Of a DNA stretch of 64,000 bases, positions 36,393-49,334 are shown in pieces. The DNA is from Prostheceraeus crozeri (Eukaryota > Platyhelminthes > Polycladida > Euryleptidae): positions 124,001-188,000 of the forward strand of contig CAJQUW010004615.1 in assembly GCA_907163375.1 (NCBI GenBank), read 5' to 3'. Under the pieces are notes generated by a model. The model was not told where the DNA came from. It saw only the letters and a program-made list of their open reading frames with translations, and did no database searches. How positions within the stretch are numbered: the stretch's first letter is position 1; the number at the start of each line of letters is the position of its first letter. Position numbers and translations under genes: made by a program.

Positions 36393-38254
36393 ATGGCAAT
36401 TTGATCTATCTTTTCTTTCAGTTCAATCTATTGTTAATTGAATTTTCGACATGACTTAAGATGCTTTGGTGGACAATCGATCCACCAGCTACTTGCCTAA
36501 ATATCTATGACATGGAATAGTTGCAGTGAAAGGAACAAACAACAAAGTTATTAAATATTGTTAAAGTTTAAACGTTTTTTTTCTATGAATATTGCTTTAT
36601 CAAACATTCTAAAGACAGATATAATGTCTGAAATTTGAAGCTAAAGTTGAAAGTGGCCAGAACAAAAATTCATGGTATTTCCTATCTTCTTCCAATACAT
36701 AAAGATTGTCCTATTTCTCATTGATGACAAAGTGAGTTGTTTTCAAAAGCGAAGCCACAAGCTTAGCAAGCTTAACATTCGGTTCTCTAAACATACATGG
36801 TCTTTGAGTGATCCGGGCGTCTGTCCATGCTAGAGAGGTGGATGCAAACCCTTGGATTACTACTTTGAAATGTACTCATGATGGCATACGATATAGTAAG
36901 TTATTAAAACTTATTTAACTAACTAAAACTAATTTAACTTACTAAAACTTATTAAAATTACTAAAACTTACTTAACTTACAAAAGCATATCGGCATTGCA
37001 GGCATGCCGCTCTTTTTCATACATTAAAATGGAATTTGAAGTAGCCACATAGTATTTGAAGTAGCCACATTTGATAGCTTAATAGGTGCTCCTTTAATAG
37101 GCCTGCACAGACTTATAATTCGATTAAATTTATCAAGCAGTTTGACTTCATTTGCTGTCGTGTAATCAACAATAAATGATGGTATGTGTAATACCGGCAA
37201 ATTATGTAGGAAATACTGGAATGTTGGTGTTACTATGAGTAGACATGCTAAGGTTGCAAACTTGCATTACATCACTGCAGGTATAGGCCTACTACTTAGC
37301 GCAATTGTTTCACAGTGCGTCGACCAGTCTGTCTATGTACTTAAACCTAAATTGGGAATTTTTCAAATATACATGTTTATCACTCCAACAATCAATGGAA
37401 ACTTTGTTGTATTAGTTAGTAATTAATACATTGCTCAGATCGCATTAAAATTAAATGCCCAAATGATCATGAAGCCAATTCAGCAATATTTTTTTAGATT
37501 TCCAGTCAATATCTCCAATTCGTGTGATGAAGGCTAACACATTATTACATATATGGACTTGCAACTTCAGACAATTTGAATATTTGAGAATTTATAGGGG
37601 ATCGTAGAGATCTACAAATAATTGATTGACGCAATTTTCGTTATTTGTACTAGCTTTAAACTTTTGAGATTTCAGACCTACCGGGAAGGAGGAAGATTGC
37701 AGAACCTAAAAAAGTACACTAGAAGAGCGACTTCAGACAGACAGTGGTTGACAGTGGATGACTGATTAGATGAATTGGCAGTGACAGTAGAACTAAATGT
37801 TTGTGAAATTAAAGTGCTTGTTCCTGTGGCTGACATGAATTCCCTATCATTACTTTTTCATCAAGTGGTTGTCTCTTCAAATTAATGAAAAAAACTGAAC
37901 GTCACAAACCTGCGATGTCTAGTAAAGTAGCCTTGGAACATGGAATCATTTCAAATGACGTTTTCATTTAAGCTAATGAAGAACCAGACAGTGACTTGAA
38001 ATCAATTAATAATAAAAGTTTCCAATAATGAGAACAGAAGAAATGGTGACACTGAAATGATAAGTACGCAAGCGGTTCTTTCTCATCATCGCAAATCAAT
38101 ACACAGAGTGCATGTACTGCTACATTCATACAATTTTGAAACAGCGTGATACAGGAAGAATAAATTTGCTAATCAAGCTGCAAAATCACTGCTTACGAGC
38201 ACTGAAAAATATTTTCAAAGGAAATTTCTCTATTGCTCAAAAAGGAAAATACAC
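36393..38254. other. Non-coding stretch, nothing recognised
   Basis: Contains a short simple-sequence run of TTAACTTACTAAAACTTA type near 36900-36985. No gene or transposon signature is seen. Confidence 0.45.
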
Positions 38255-38396
38255 AATCAGTGCATCCTTCCGGACTTAACATATGGAGTAGAAACATGGA
38301 CTCTACACAGAGAGATATCAGATCGGCTACAAGTGGCCCAAAGTGGAATGCAGAGATGCATGCTCGGCATTCCCTACCGCGAACGAAGAAGCAAGG
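38255..38396 (+). pseudogene. RTE-type LINE, C-terminal reverse-transcriptase fragment
   Basis: The frame reads CILPDLTYGVETWTLHREI, then RLQVAQSGMQRCMLGI and a basic end. This is the widely recognised region after the thumb of RTE-like ORF2 (LPxxTYGxETWTLT...Q..meR.mLGi). Only about 45 residues are preserved. It is a different LINE group from the one at 31-34 kb. Confidence 0.75.
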
Positions 38397-40640
38397 CTGT
38401 CTCACACATGCGACTTTTTGCAGCGTGGAAGTCGCGCGGGTGTTTGTTTAACATTGCAGCCTATAAAGCCTTTCACATATGCCGCGCCTTTTGCATTTTG
38501 CCGCGAGTGAATCGCGCGATTTTGGTTTCTGATCTACCAATTATCTTTAACGTCATGCCAAACGGATAACAGTTGTGAGTTCAGCATGATGTGGCGATTA
38601 AAACGCATTCCGAATTGCTAAATTTTGCTGAGTAGAACCGATTTTATCTGGATTAATATAATTGATTTCCAAAGTGCTATTATTCGCGAACTTCGTGTAA
38701 ATCAATAAATTCTGTAGCCAATCCGCGTGCAAACGACAATGACTGAAGTCAGTCCATGTCACCAATTTACATTTTGACTTGGTTCTCAACCGTCAGTGCT
38801 CGGATTTTCGTGATCCACAGATCAAAATAATTCCCAGAATATGAAGAGCTTGATGACTCGCATGGCTTCCGTCATGGAGAGAATTTATTTTTCATAACAT
38901 GCAAGACTCCCAGAGGGCCCTGCCCATGCACTATGCATTATTGATTGACTAGACTGGAACACTTGCAAAAGCAGCGGATATTGACAATAGATGCACTAGA
39001 TTGTGAAAGTTGCTTCTGTCCTTATTGATATGATGAAAGTGGTCACTCCGTGAAAATTTGTTGACTTGTGCTATGAATAGATGACGCAATCGACCACTTT
39101 CATTGATGAATTGATTGAGTTTAGGTGGCTGAGATTTCTATGTCTATCAAATGAGCTTATATGTCTATCACACAGAGCAGATGGCGAGACAGAATAACTG
39201 AAATATGAATGTTTTATGCTGACTTCGAATATTATAGCGAACTATGTTATGAATTTTAGATGTTCTGATGATTTCCTACAGATTTCGATGAAAACAAGTG
39301 CAAATGCAGCTGAAGCCTGCCTTCAGAGAAATTTTGTTCTACGGCGGCGTCAACTGGGGTTCTGCCGCGCGGAATCGACGACTATGGAAGTCATGGGGCA
39401 AGGCCTTTTCCCGAACCGACGGGACACATACAGGATGCCCTTAAGTAAGAAAGCAAACTGCAGAATCAGACAACATACATTGAATCTCACATGCTACACT
39501 AACTCAGTTTAGTCCTACCCATAGAAATTGACAACAATAAAACCTCTAGAATGGAAATTAAGCTTCATGCAATGCACAATAACGGCACATAAATCGCACG
39601 CATTTTCACTTAGATGCACCTGCCAACGTCTGTATCATTGGGTTAGAATCAGTCACATGAGTAAATCGAAGCTTTTAATTGGTTCTTCATGCCCCAACTT
39701 AGTTCCCCCGGATGTGCCGCGACCTTGAGTCAATTTCCATTCTAGCGAACTTCAGATAAACAGTTTATTTCTATGGTCCTACCCAAACCGGGGGTGGACA
39801 ATCTGTCGCATTTTCGCTTTGGACCTCGTAAATCTAAGGCGCTCGAATTGCGGTTTTGTGGCTTATTACGTAGCCTCAGCGTGCTTTCAAAATTTTTCAA
39901 CGAAAATCACTGGATTTGGCATTGGATATGGGACTTTTTTAAAGGTCTGAATTTTGCCACTTTCGCAAGCATTTGTGTGATGCTCAACTTTCAAGGAGGA
40001 GCTCTTTGATATGAGTACTATCATGTAACTATGAATCTATGAATCAAATCATGATCATCTACATACATTGTCAGCCATTGACATCTTCTTATATATATAT
40101 ATATATATAGGCAAGTGTTGTCTTCGTACAAGAATTTTTAATTTTCGCTGTCATTTTCGTTTTATTTTCATCAATACTTTTCGTTTTTGTCTTTTTTGTA
40201 TTTCATCACTTTTTGATAATTGAAAAGGGCTTATATTATGATTAAAATATTAACTTACATAAATGAACTAATATTATTTAATAGTCTGCAAATATTATAT
40301 AAATTATGCTTCTCAATCACTGGAATGCTGATCTATCTCCAATGTTTGTAGACTGAGAAGAGGATGATTTTGTATGTATAAATTATAGGGTAAGCATACA
40401 CACTTATGTTTAGTAATTATACATATATGATTATTGTACTAGTATACGAAATTTGTCAACTTCACAAAGGCAGTCTCATTCGATCAGAAGAGCACCTTAA
40501 AATGAATTGAAGCATTCTGTGGCCAAACTTGTTGAAATCGTCAAAACATATTGCCAAGAAGTGACGTAACAACTGTCACAACAAGGGCTTCCATCTCGGA
40601 GCTGTCACGCAAGTATGTTTCCTCTGCCCCGGTAATGATA
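38397..40640. other. Non-coding stretch, nothing recognised
   Basis: No family signature. A slightly G+C-richer patch at about 39290-39450 is open for 98 codons but has no recognisable domain. A short (TA)n lies near 40090. Confidence 0.4.
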
Positions 40641-40930
40641 CCGGCTTGATCTTTTCTTCTGACCGGCTATTCTTTATATTTCATGACTTCATTCTCGAAG
40701 ACGAAGTGGTTCCAAAGCTCAGTCTTCTGCCTCCCAGTAATAAAATTCATACCCTTTTCACACGTGGCAAGAAGGACGACTTCATGAAAAAAATGGCAAC
40801 CTGCCAATCCCGCAATGGCAACATACGCGTCATCATCACATCACCGTCAACGCTTTTCTCACATATTTTATCAGAACTCGGAATGCTGCGTCACACACTG
40901 AAATTTTCACAGATGTATTGGAATGTCAAT
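40640..40930 (+). pseudogene. Possible fragment of a RecQ-like helicase C-terminal domain
   Basis: The frame contains HTLFTRGKKDDFMKKMA followed by NGNIRVIITSPSTLF and LGMLRHTLKF. RecQ-like helicases have a MFhxgT..dvK..i...f....g.iRVlIaT.afGMGiD..nvr.iih block in this order, but the GMG motif itself is not preserved. This would be a decayed fragment; similarity is by recall and weak. Confidence 0.3.
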
Positions 40931-43127
40931 TTTTGAAGGAAAGTCTTCCACAAATTTTTCTCACATGCACTGAGTTTTTTTCGATGGTACTCAACCAATT
41001 TTGCGTCAATTTGAGGTCGAAGGCACACAGAACAATCCACAAGCCGTAAATCACGACACACGTCATAAGCATTGTCATCTGCATGAACATTCTGCTGGAA
41101 TGGCTCATGACTTTTCTCTGTGTCTTCGGCATAATTTGCAGATTTTCTAAATAAAGTAATTGCATCATTTGCCACATTTTTGTAGCATCACTACATACAT
41201 GATGCAATGAACTATCTTTCCAACTTTTTCTATTGAGTACGACGAAAATGATGGATGCATGCATAATCAAAACCGGATAGCATGATGGCCAAATAATTAT
41301 CATGTAAATTTCTATGAAAACAAGGTTATTAAACGGCGAAGAAGCTGCAAGGAAAGAATAGATTATCATCTCAAGTGATTCACACGATTGTCTATATGGT
41401 AGTGCTGTATTCAAGATAGCACACAAACAGATACATCAGTTGAATAGGCCTAGTTCAAGAAATTGTTGATTTTAATAACGGTGACATATTTTCCATGCAC
41501 GCCTTATGTCCACATTTGTGAATGGATTTTTCAATCAGCCCTGTCCATGTCCGCTTCATCGAGAATTTTCAAGCCTATGTCAGGATCGGCAATTTATATC
41601 CGCTCGGCCGTTTAGGAATATTTATATCGTTCAATCATGCATGCTTGGTTGATTCTTGCTGCATCATTTAAATCTGCAAACATGTTAAGTTAAGTAAAAA
41701 TTTGCCATATGGTAGAAGCAGCTTATAAAAAAATTTTTAGTTTTCGATAATTTCCTCAATTTCAAATGATGTGCATTAAGAGGTTTCCACCCAATCAATC
41801 CATAATTCGTTGTTTCTCACATCTTGACAAGTCAATAAATATGAATTCTCCGCTTCAGTCCGGGCTTGTTTCTGTTGAAAAATATCAGGCGCAGACCCAG
41901 ACCGAGCCTGACTTGCCTATGCGTCACTCATGGATTCATTAGCGACCACATGCGTCACATGAAAATTCATGATAACAGAGCTCTTGCTTAACACTTTGAA
42001 TACATCACAGCACGAGCGCTTCATCTCCATTGTATGATTACATAACTTCGGTCGTGTAATAAACACCTCAATACAATTACTATTCTCTTTCTAGTTGAAT
42101 CTCATAAGTTTTATGCAACCAACACATTCGTAAGAGGCAGATTTTTCAGATTATTGAGCTTCTCTTTCGAGATTTGCAATTAGCGAGCTGGTGAAATTTC
42201 GACGGGCTGAGAGATATGAACAAGCCTGCTGATGATTCCTGATATTGTATGAAATGACAACTATTCAGGTCTGTCCCCATTTTCAACTGAGGATTCAACT
42301 CAATATTCGATTATTCTATTTATATAATTCCTCTTTCACTTGACGTTTCTCTGCGTTGACTCGGTTCACTGCTCATTTTGAATTTACGGTAAGCCGTTCA
42401 GTTCTTCGCTCAGTTCAGAGAATTTTCATTGTCTTGTAGAGCATCAATCTATTCACTTAATGCTAAGTTGGCCGCGGAAGTTTACACTTTTCGTACAAAT
42501 TCGAAAAGTGTAAAAATTGTCATCACTTCAATTATTAACCAATGAATTATAAACAACCGAAAAAAAGATCTGTGAATTATTAGTGTTTTCCATGATAGAA
42601 ATGGTTGATTTAAGTGGTCTAATTATGAACTGAAGTATTTTCTCTCATTTTTGGACAGTGATCAAAACGTGCTTTTCTGAATGAAAGTTAGTGACTCTAA
42701 GACAAGGGACAGCCTCTTACATATCTGAGACGAATGATTCTACAAGCAAAATTGAAAATATTTCAAGCTCGAGATCTACTAAACCCATATACATGCACTT
42801 TATACATGCACAGTGCACTGATTTGAAAGTTCGTAGCAGGGTTGAAACCGGGACGGCTGATCGTACTGAAAAATCCGAAGAACTCATTTACCGGTGAACG
42901 ACTGAGAACTTCGTTTGCTCACTTACACAAAAGTTCTAATGCACTGCATGCAACACTTATCAACCTGCACCTTCAGTTTTATAACTTTCCGATTTTAAAT
43001 TAAATTCCTTAATAAAATTCTCTCTCTCTTAAATTTCTGTTTGTAGCTTTTGATTTATGTTTAGAGATTTTGGAATCTTTCTGAACGAGCTTTTCTGGTC
43101 TCTCAACCTTCAATCTACATATGCATT
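40931..43127. other. Non-coding stretch, nothing recognised
   Basis: Minus-strand open frames at 40891-41175 and 40926-41426 overlap one another in different frames and have no signature. A perfect 13-bp hairpin occurs at 42481-42514. Confidence 0.4.
42481..42514. repeat. Perfect 13-bp hairpin
   Basis: TTTACACTTTTCG (42481-42493) is followed after 8 bases by its exact reverse complement (42502-42514). It is AT-rich and its function is unknown. Confidence 0.6.
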
Positions 43128-43704
43128 CAGTGGCGTATCCAGAAATTCCTCCAAGGGGGCACAAATTATATTCATTCGTAACTACGACCTATTATGCAAC
43201 ATGTGAATTATCACTAACTTACTTTACTGAACTGAATTGAATTAATTTGATTCCTCCAATACTGAGTTATACTGGTATATGATATATTTACACCATACTG
43301 ACAGCATCTTCCACAGTCAAATGTTATGCAAAAAATATAAAGAAACAACCCTGTCAAAAATTACAAAATTTTGGTAGTTCTATACTAATCCAAATTATAA
43401 TTCAAATCTGCGGGTTAAATGAAACAGAAACGGGCTTGGTATTCAGTCCTGAAATTATTGTAGAATCCGGTCTATATTGTAGAATCTGCACCTACAAAAA
43501 ATCAGATCGTCATCTTCTCCGTATAGCAAGGTCATCGAATAATTAGTTACGATTGATCTGAATGCTTCTGTTCATATAAAGATAGTCTAATCCATCCTTT
43601 ATATATCTTTTGTATATTTTTTTTACAGGGATTGTTGCAAAAACCTACTACTAATTGCTGAGGTCGGGACAAGGCCCGATGGCCTCCCCCTAAATGCGCT
43701 ACTG
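43128..43704. mobile_element. hAT-like non-autonomous element
   Basis: The ends CAGTGGCGTATCCAG and the complement of CTAAATGCGCTACTG form imperfect inverted repeats. They are followed inward by AAGGGGGCAC and GGGGGAGGCC-type runs typical of hAT ends. The 8-bp flanks TATGCATT and AATGTATT agree at six positions, a decayed target duplication. The 577-bp interior lacks a transposase. Confidence 0.65.
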
Positions 43705-46700
43705 AATGTATTCCAACGATAGGTATAATAAAGTCATCTTAAATGCAACAAAGCCAAATGTGTCTTAATGTTAAACACATCAATTTATCTGTTTTCCACT
43801 TCAACTGATACATTTAACGCTGTTTTTGCTTTTTAATTGATTTCATTTTAGTAATATCAAGTAAACAATTCTGCAACTCTTATTTTTCATCAGTCAATTG
43901 AATAATTTATTCAAATTTTCCACATTTTATACTTTTGGCAACTCTCGGTCAAGCAGCACGCAACCACGTCATGGTAACCTGCCCCTCGCGCCACCCAATT
44001 CTAAAGATTTCCTCGTATGGACGATTGTTAATGAATCAAATAGTAATCTAACGCTTTCTGTCTTTCTTGACTCCTCATAAAAGCAAGGAAAAGCTTTCTC
44101 ACACGCACCTAATTCATCCTACAAGATAGAGACAAGGAAATTATTGTCATTTTACGGGGAAATTTCTGTCAGTTCAACATAATCTCGTCTCTTCAGAAGA
44201 CAAGTTTGGGGAGATATAAAATTGATTGACTGTCGATGTTGCTTTCGATTTAATAATCGTCGGTGATAAGTGATAAGTTCAGAGAAGTGATAGACCTACT
44301 ACCTGTACCAACACAAATCATTCTCTCCTTATCTCTCCGATGGGTGGATCAGGGTCGGGTCAAAGCGACAGGGAACTTTTTATGACTGTCGTAAATGGGA
44401 GAAGCTTCAGAACAAGATTGAAGTCTGTTCGAAATTTCAAAATTATGAGCGATTCAAAATAAGTGATAATTGCTACTTCAAATGATGTGCAACATTGCAG
44501 AATATATACAAATAGTTTCGAAGTTTATATAATCATAGAAATTTAGGTAGTCTTCAACCGTCGCCCCACTGGGGGTCGCAAAAAGCTTTTAAACCAAGCA
44601 AGCTATGGTCAGCAGAATTCTGATATCTTACTTTCTACATATTATGCATCATTTGACTGACGGAAAATAGATTTGGGACTATACTTTTGGTATGATAGCC
44701 ATTTTAAAATGAGCATGTTCGGAATATTTTGACTGATTTTGGTATATATTCACTTTCAATGTACATTGCGGTATGAGATCTTGATTAAATAAGTTGAGAT
44801 TGCATAAAGGGTTATTCCTATCAATAGGGCCTCAAAATCGCACAGGCAAAAATTTTGAATTTTGAAATTATATGCTTATTATATAGGCATGTTTGAAATT
44901 TGAAATTCAAATTTCATATATGAATTTTTATGATTTTTGTATTTTTTAGGTCTGCATTAATCAGTAGTTATTGAGATAATTCAGAATCATGTTGCTTTTG
45001 GCCTCAGTGTTTCGATAAAAGTTCACCGCATTGGGCTGTTTCCTCACCTGCAGAAACTATATACTAAAATGTGCGATTTTAGTGGGCTCAGTTTGCTTCT
45101 GTTTTATCATCAGAAGTAATGAGGCGCAAAACATAAATATATAGGCTGTATATCTTACAAACTGTAAACAGAAAATATTCGTTAGAATTAGTTTCACTGT
45201 TTCTACCAGTCAGAACTGAAAATATCCTACGAAACAAACATTGTTTATCTGATATTAACGGCTTTTACATGTAACTGTTGCGGCATCAAATTGTCAGGTT
45301 ATCATTTTCAACAGATATTTACAGATATTTTCTCTGAATGACTTCTCTTGAGTTTAGCGGCTATTTTGATGTTTCTAAAGGTGAACAGTTTATAGTGCAA
45401 ATGTACTGTAACTTTATAACCTTTTTTGTAAATCAGATGTTTTTCTTCAAATGAAAAATCATACAATTCTAGGAGTTAATGATTTGTACCGTTATAAGGT
45501 TCTTAACCTTTGTCACAATCTGAAATATGAAAATGATAGACTGACCTTATCTTTGAAAAGCATTTGTAAATATACATTTAGTGAAACAAGCACGGAAAGA
45601 AATGTTAGTGCTAGCAATTTTCCGATATTCGAACTAGCCTAAGTCTAGAAAATTGACTTTTCCGGTGACACAGAGTGGAAAGATTACCGAAAAGTCAGTA
45701 AGAATAAAATATGCTTAAAAAATGCCAGAGATATACCCAGTGGGTAAAATACTCGAAAGGATGTCAAATTGCCAACCATCATCTTAATTTTGTTTGATAT
45801 CCTGAATCGATCAAACTGCATTATGCGATCTGCTGTACTTTTTCCTGTACTAAACCGCTCTTCATGCACTCTGTGTAAATTAGTTTAGACCCTGCATGAC
45901 TCCTTTTTATACATACTTTGCTTCTATTGCAATATGTTCTTCCGACGCTTGTGTGAAATGTGGATTGACCTTAGACCTCTCTCAGCGGGACTAGCTTTCT
46001 GCTGTCAACAGCACTCTAGTCCGCTCACCTCTACAGTCGCTTGTGCAATATATCTATAACACACCTTCTCCTGTGTACATTATGCACATGTTTATATCTT
46101 TTTGTTCATGAATCCCGTAGTGATTGTATTCGTGAAAAGTTATTTCTATTTCTAAATAAAATTTTAATGAGAGCATGTATTAATTGCCACCAAATTCTAG
46201 CACAGCATACAAGAGATGAAAGGAAATTTTGGCACCAGAGTAATTTCTATATACTAAGCACCACTTGAGTTGCAGCCAGTCAAAATAAGGTAGTCTTTTA
46301 ATATCTGATCAATAGCAATCTGACAAATGTATTTCGCATTATGTATATTTCATTCATTAGCGTGTTTAACTCAAGATTTAATATTTCAAACGGGCCTTGC
46401 AAAACCAACCTGGAAACTTACGAATTTTTCATTTAGAAAATCTGATCTCCAGCACAAAACTGTGAGAAACACAGGTTCGGCACATACAGAGCAGCTTAAT
46501 TTCGTACACCTTTATCGGAAAACATGAAGCAAATGGTTCATCGGTCAGTAGATTCTGTCCGGTCTGCCCAGCGCGGACTGAGTAATAACTATTTGGAGCA
46601 TTTCCAACTGTGAATTTCTGGGTTTCATCTATCGTCACTACATCCATTCACATCACAGCTTTGATGAACATACAAATTCCAGACGTTGACAAATTAGAGA

Positions 46701-47576
46701 AATCGCAGCCCATTCAATTCTCCATGGCCCATCTCTGTTTATTGACAACATAATGCACAACATACACATCGCATTACAGAGTAACGCTTTGCGTGTTACG
46801 GACATGCACAAAATTACAACGCCTGCTAACCCACACAGTTCAATCTAGCATGATTGACAGTTATAAGCACCACTTTACATCGTTCTATTGTGAATGTGGA
46901 GACTCGCTACTACTGCACTTCTCGGAGCCGGATGGAACGATTAAGCAGCAGATGTTGGTCAGCTATCGACTGTAAAGAGGCTTTATTAATATCATCTTTG
47001 TATGAACAAGGCTGAAGGTTCATCATTTCAAGGAAGAGCTTCTTGTAATGATAGGGAAGCAGTTTCTCGACGATTTTATCGACCTGTTGATGTGACATTC
47101 AACGAGAGCACTGCCATTTGATTGACGGATTGAACAATGAGAGAAACTGACATTGATTTATCATCCTGAGAGACAAAAGGAACGTGACGTGCATACAATT
47201 GAATGATTTATTATACCCGTCTCATTGTGATGTTACTGATTCAGAGACAATCAGTAGTGTCATCAGCAAATCATCTTTCTTATCATAATTAGCTGAAGAA
47301 ATATATTTATAGATAAGATTCTCACAAACCAAAGGAAGATCGTGAAAAGCATTATTTTTCGTCTATCTCATGTGTAATCTTAGTTATAGTGAGTAGCATT
47401 AGGTCAATTGTAATCGGTGTAGCAGCATCATTTGTACGTATATTGCTTACCATCACTTTTCCATTTTTATCTATCGGTTTCCTGTTGTTTTATAGCATTC
47501 GTTTTTAATTTCCGTAACTACTGGTGATTTTCTATTTCCACTACCAGTATTTGCAGTCGGTACAGCATATTAGACG
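43705..47576. other. Non-coding stretch, nothing recognised
   Basis: AT-rich DNA. A 46-codon minus-strand frame at about 46502-46640 (IDETQKFTVGNAPNSYYSV...) ends at a possible donor but has no identified partner. Other frames look like chance. Confidence 0.4.
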
Positions 47577-47900
47577 TCTGGGTACTTGTATTCTTCCCCA
47601 CCCCACATTTTTTTGTTGACACCCGAGAGTGCTGCATCGTCAACAATCTTCTCCTGCTTCTGAGTGCAGTCTCACTACCGTCACAAAAGCGTTGAGCGTG
47701 TAAAATTCCTCACAGTCAGCTGTATCTTGTATTCCAAGTGAGTATCCATGGTACCAATCCTTCATCCCAGGGTTCAAGTAAGACTAGTCAGTGGTGTTGC
47801 AGCTATCACTCAGTAACCAGATGAAGTCTATTCTATATCCAATGTAACTAAGCTTGACGAAATTTGAAGAATTTGGAATTGGAAAATGTGGCGGGGAGAA
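47577..47900. repeat. Direct repeat, copy 1
   Basis: Shares TTGTTGACACCCGAGAGTG, CACTACCGTCACAAAAGCGTTGAG, CAATCCTTCATCCCAG and a GAATTTGGAATTGGAAAATGTG-type end with 48200-48585, in the same order and orientation. It lacks a segment of about 110 bp present in copy 2. Confidence 0.7.
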
Positions 47901-48199
47901 TAGATGTACAAACGTCTGTGCTGACTGTGCATGCGACATTGTTTGGAATTCATGTCAGTAGTATATACACAGCTAGAATGTGTAGTGTTGCAAGTCTTAA
48001 GACTTCCATTTTACCGGTTATTGGGTCAAAACTGATCAATTTTAATTCGTTGTCACGAGAGGTCCATTTAGTTATTTTAGGAACTGCTTAATCCAATGGC
48101 TACAATGGCATTGCATTTGTACACCTCGGATTGCTGAACGCCACCAGTCCTCCTCAGAACTACTTCAATTAATAATGTAAATTAGTATGCATTATATTC

Positions 48200-48585
48200 A
48201 GTACTTCTATTCTTCCCCTCCCCCTCACATTTTTGTTGTTGACACCCGCGAGTGTTGCATCGTTAGTGATTTTCTCTTGCTCCTAAATGCAGTCCCACTA
48301 CCGTCCCAAAAGCGTTGAGTATGTAAAATTCCTCTGGTTTGTATAAAATTCACAACACTTGCTTTGCCGTTCGCCACAACTGCAGTGTAGCTAACAATCC
48401 CATGAAGTTCATGATCGCAGAACAACTGTATTTTGCATTCTAACTCAGTATCCAAGGAACCAATCTTTCATCCCAGAGGTCAAGTGAGACCTCTCAGTGG
48501 TGTTGTGATGTCACTCCTTGACAGACGTAATTCGATGAATTTGGAAAAATTGGAGAATGTGTGGGGGGGGGGGTAAGAATAGAAG
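48200..48585. repeat. Direct repeat, copy 2 (with extra 110 bp)
   Basis: Diverged copy of 47577-47900. Its additional middle part is open on the minus strand (residues KIQLFCDHELHGIVSYTAVV within 48225-48455). This resembles real coding sequence, but I cannot assign a family. Confidence 0.65.
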
Positions 48586-48635
48586 CATACTGCAAACTGT
48601 ATGGCACTAACTTATGCACAAAGCCGAAATTTCGT

Positions 48636-48860
48636 GCCAGCTAGCGCCTAGTTAGTGCCTTTCTAGTGCCTCGAGGCACCAGTAGGCGCCACTAGGCACT
48701 AATAGGCACCAAACCAAATGTTTGTTTATCCAATGAAATCGAAGGAAAAATCAATGGGCACGAACTCGGCACCATGAACTTCGTGCCTACTCGTGCCTTG
48801 TGCTGGTTAGAATTGATGCCTAAATTTCGTGCCTAATTCAAGCGAATTCTCGTGCCCTGG
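48636..48860. repeat. GTGCC/GGCAC-rich block
   Basis: In about 220 bp the words GTGCC, GGCAC and close variants occur many times in both orientations. They include CTAGTGCCTCGAGGCACCAG, which is nearly self-complementary. It lies just left of the virus-like region. Confidence 0.6.
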
Positions 48861-49334
48861 AGTTTATATATAGCCCTTATATTCTATCATAAATGACGAC
48901 AGGGATGATTTTCAGCTTCGTATGAGAATCACATTAATTCTCAAGAAGAGCTGAAAATTTCTTTATCTTTATATAGATATCAACCCTGGCCCACAAGAAT
49001 AGGCTTTGTTCCTCGAGTTTTCATGATCTTTCTAAAGCGGCCATTAAGCTATATCTTGGAGACATCGAAATCCATGAGTCTTATTCGTCGAAAACTTCGG
49101 ACACACTCTACCCAGGAATGATTCCGAGATTCGAGGATCGAAGAAGTAAGTCGATAGTAGTAATCCCATCCCAGGCGCAAGTGCAAAATGAGGAGCAATG
49201 AGACGTCATGCTGACTGAGCCCCCCCTCTGGAAGGAAGGGAGTTCGCCTAGGATGTGATTGAAGGATGTGTCCGAGAGGAGATAACTGTTCCCTACCCCA
49301 AGGGATGGGAAGGAAGGTGATGAAATGTGGGAGG

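Noticed and set aside
40926-41426. 166-codon hydrophobic minus-strand frame resembling a membrane receptor
   Set aside because: No receptor motif, overlaps another open frame, and composition is explained by AT-rich DNA.
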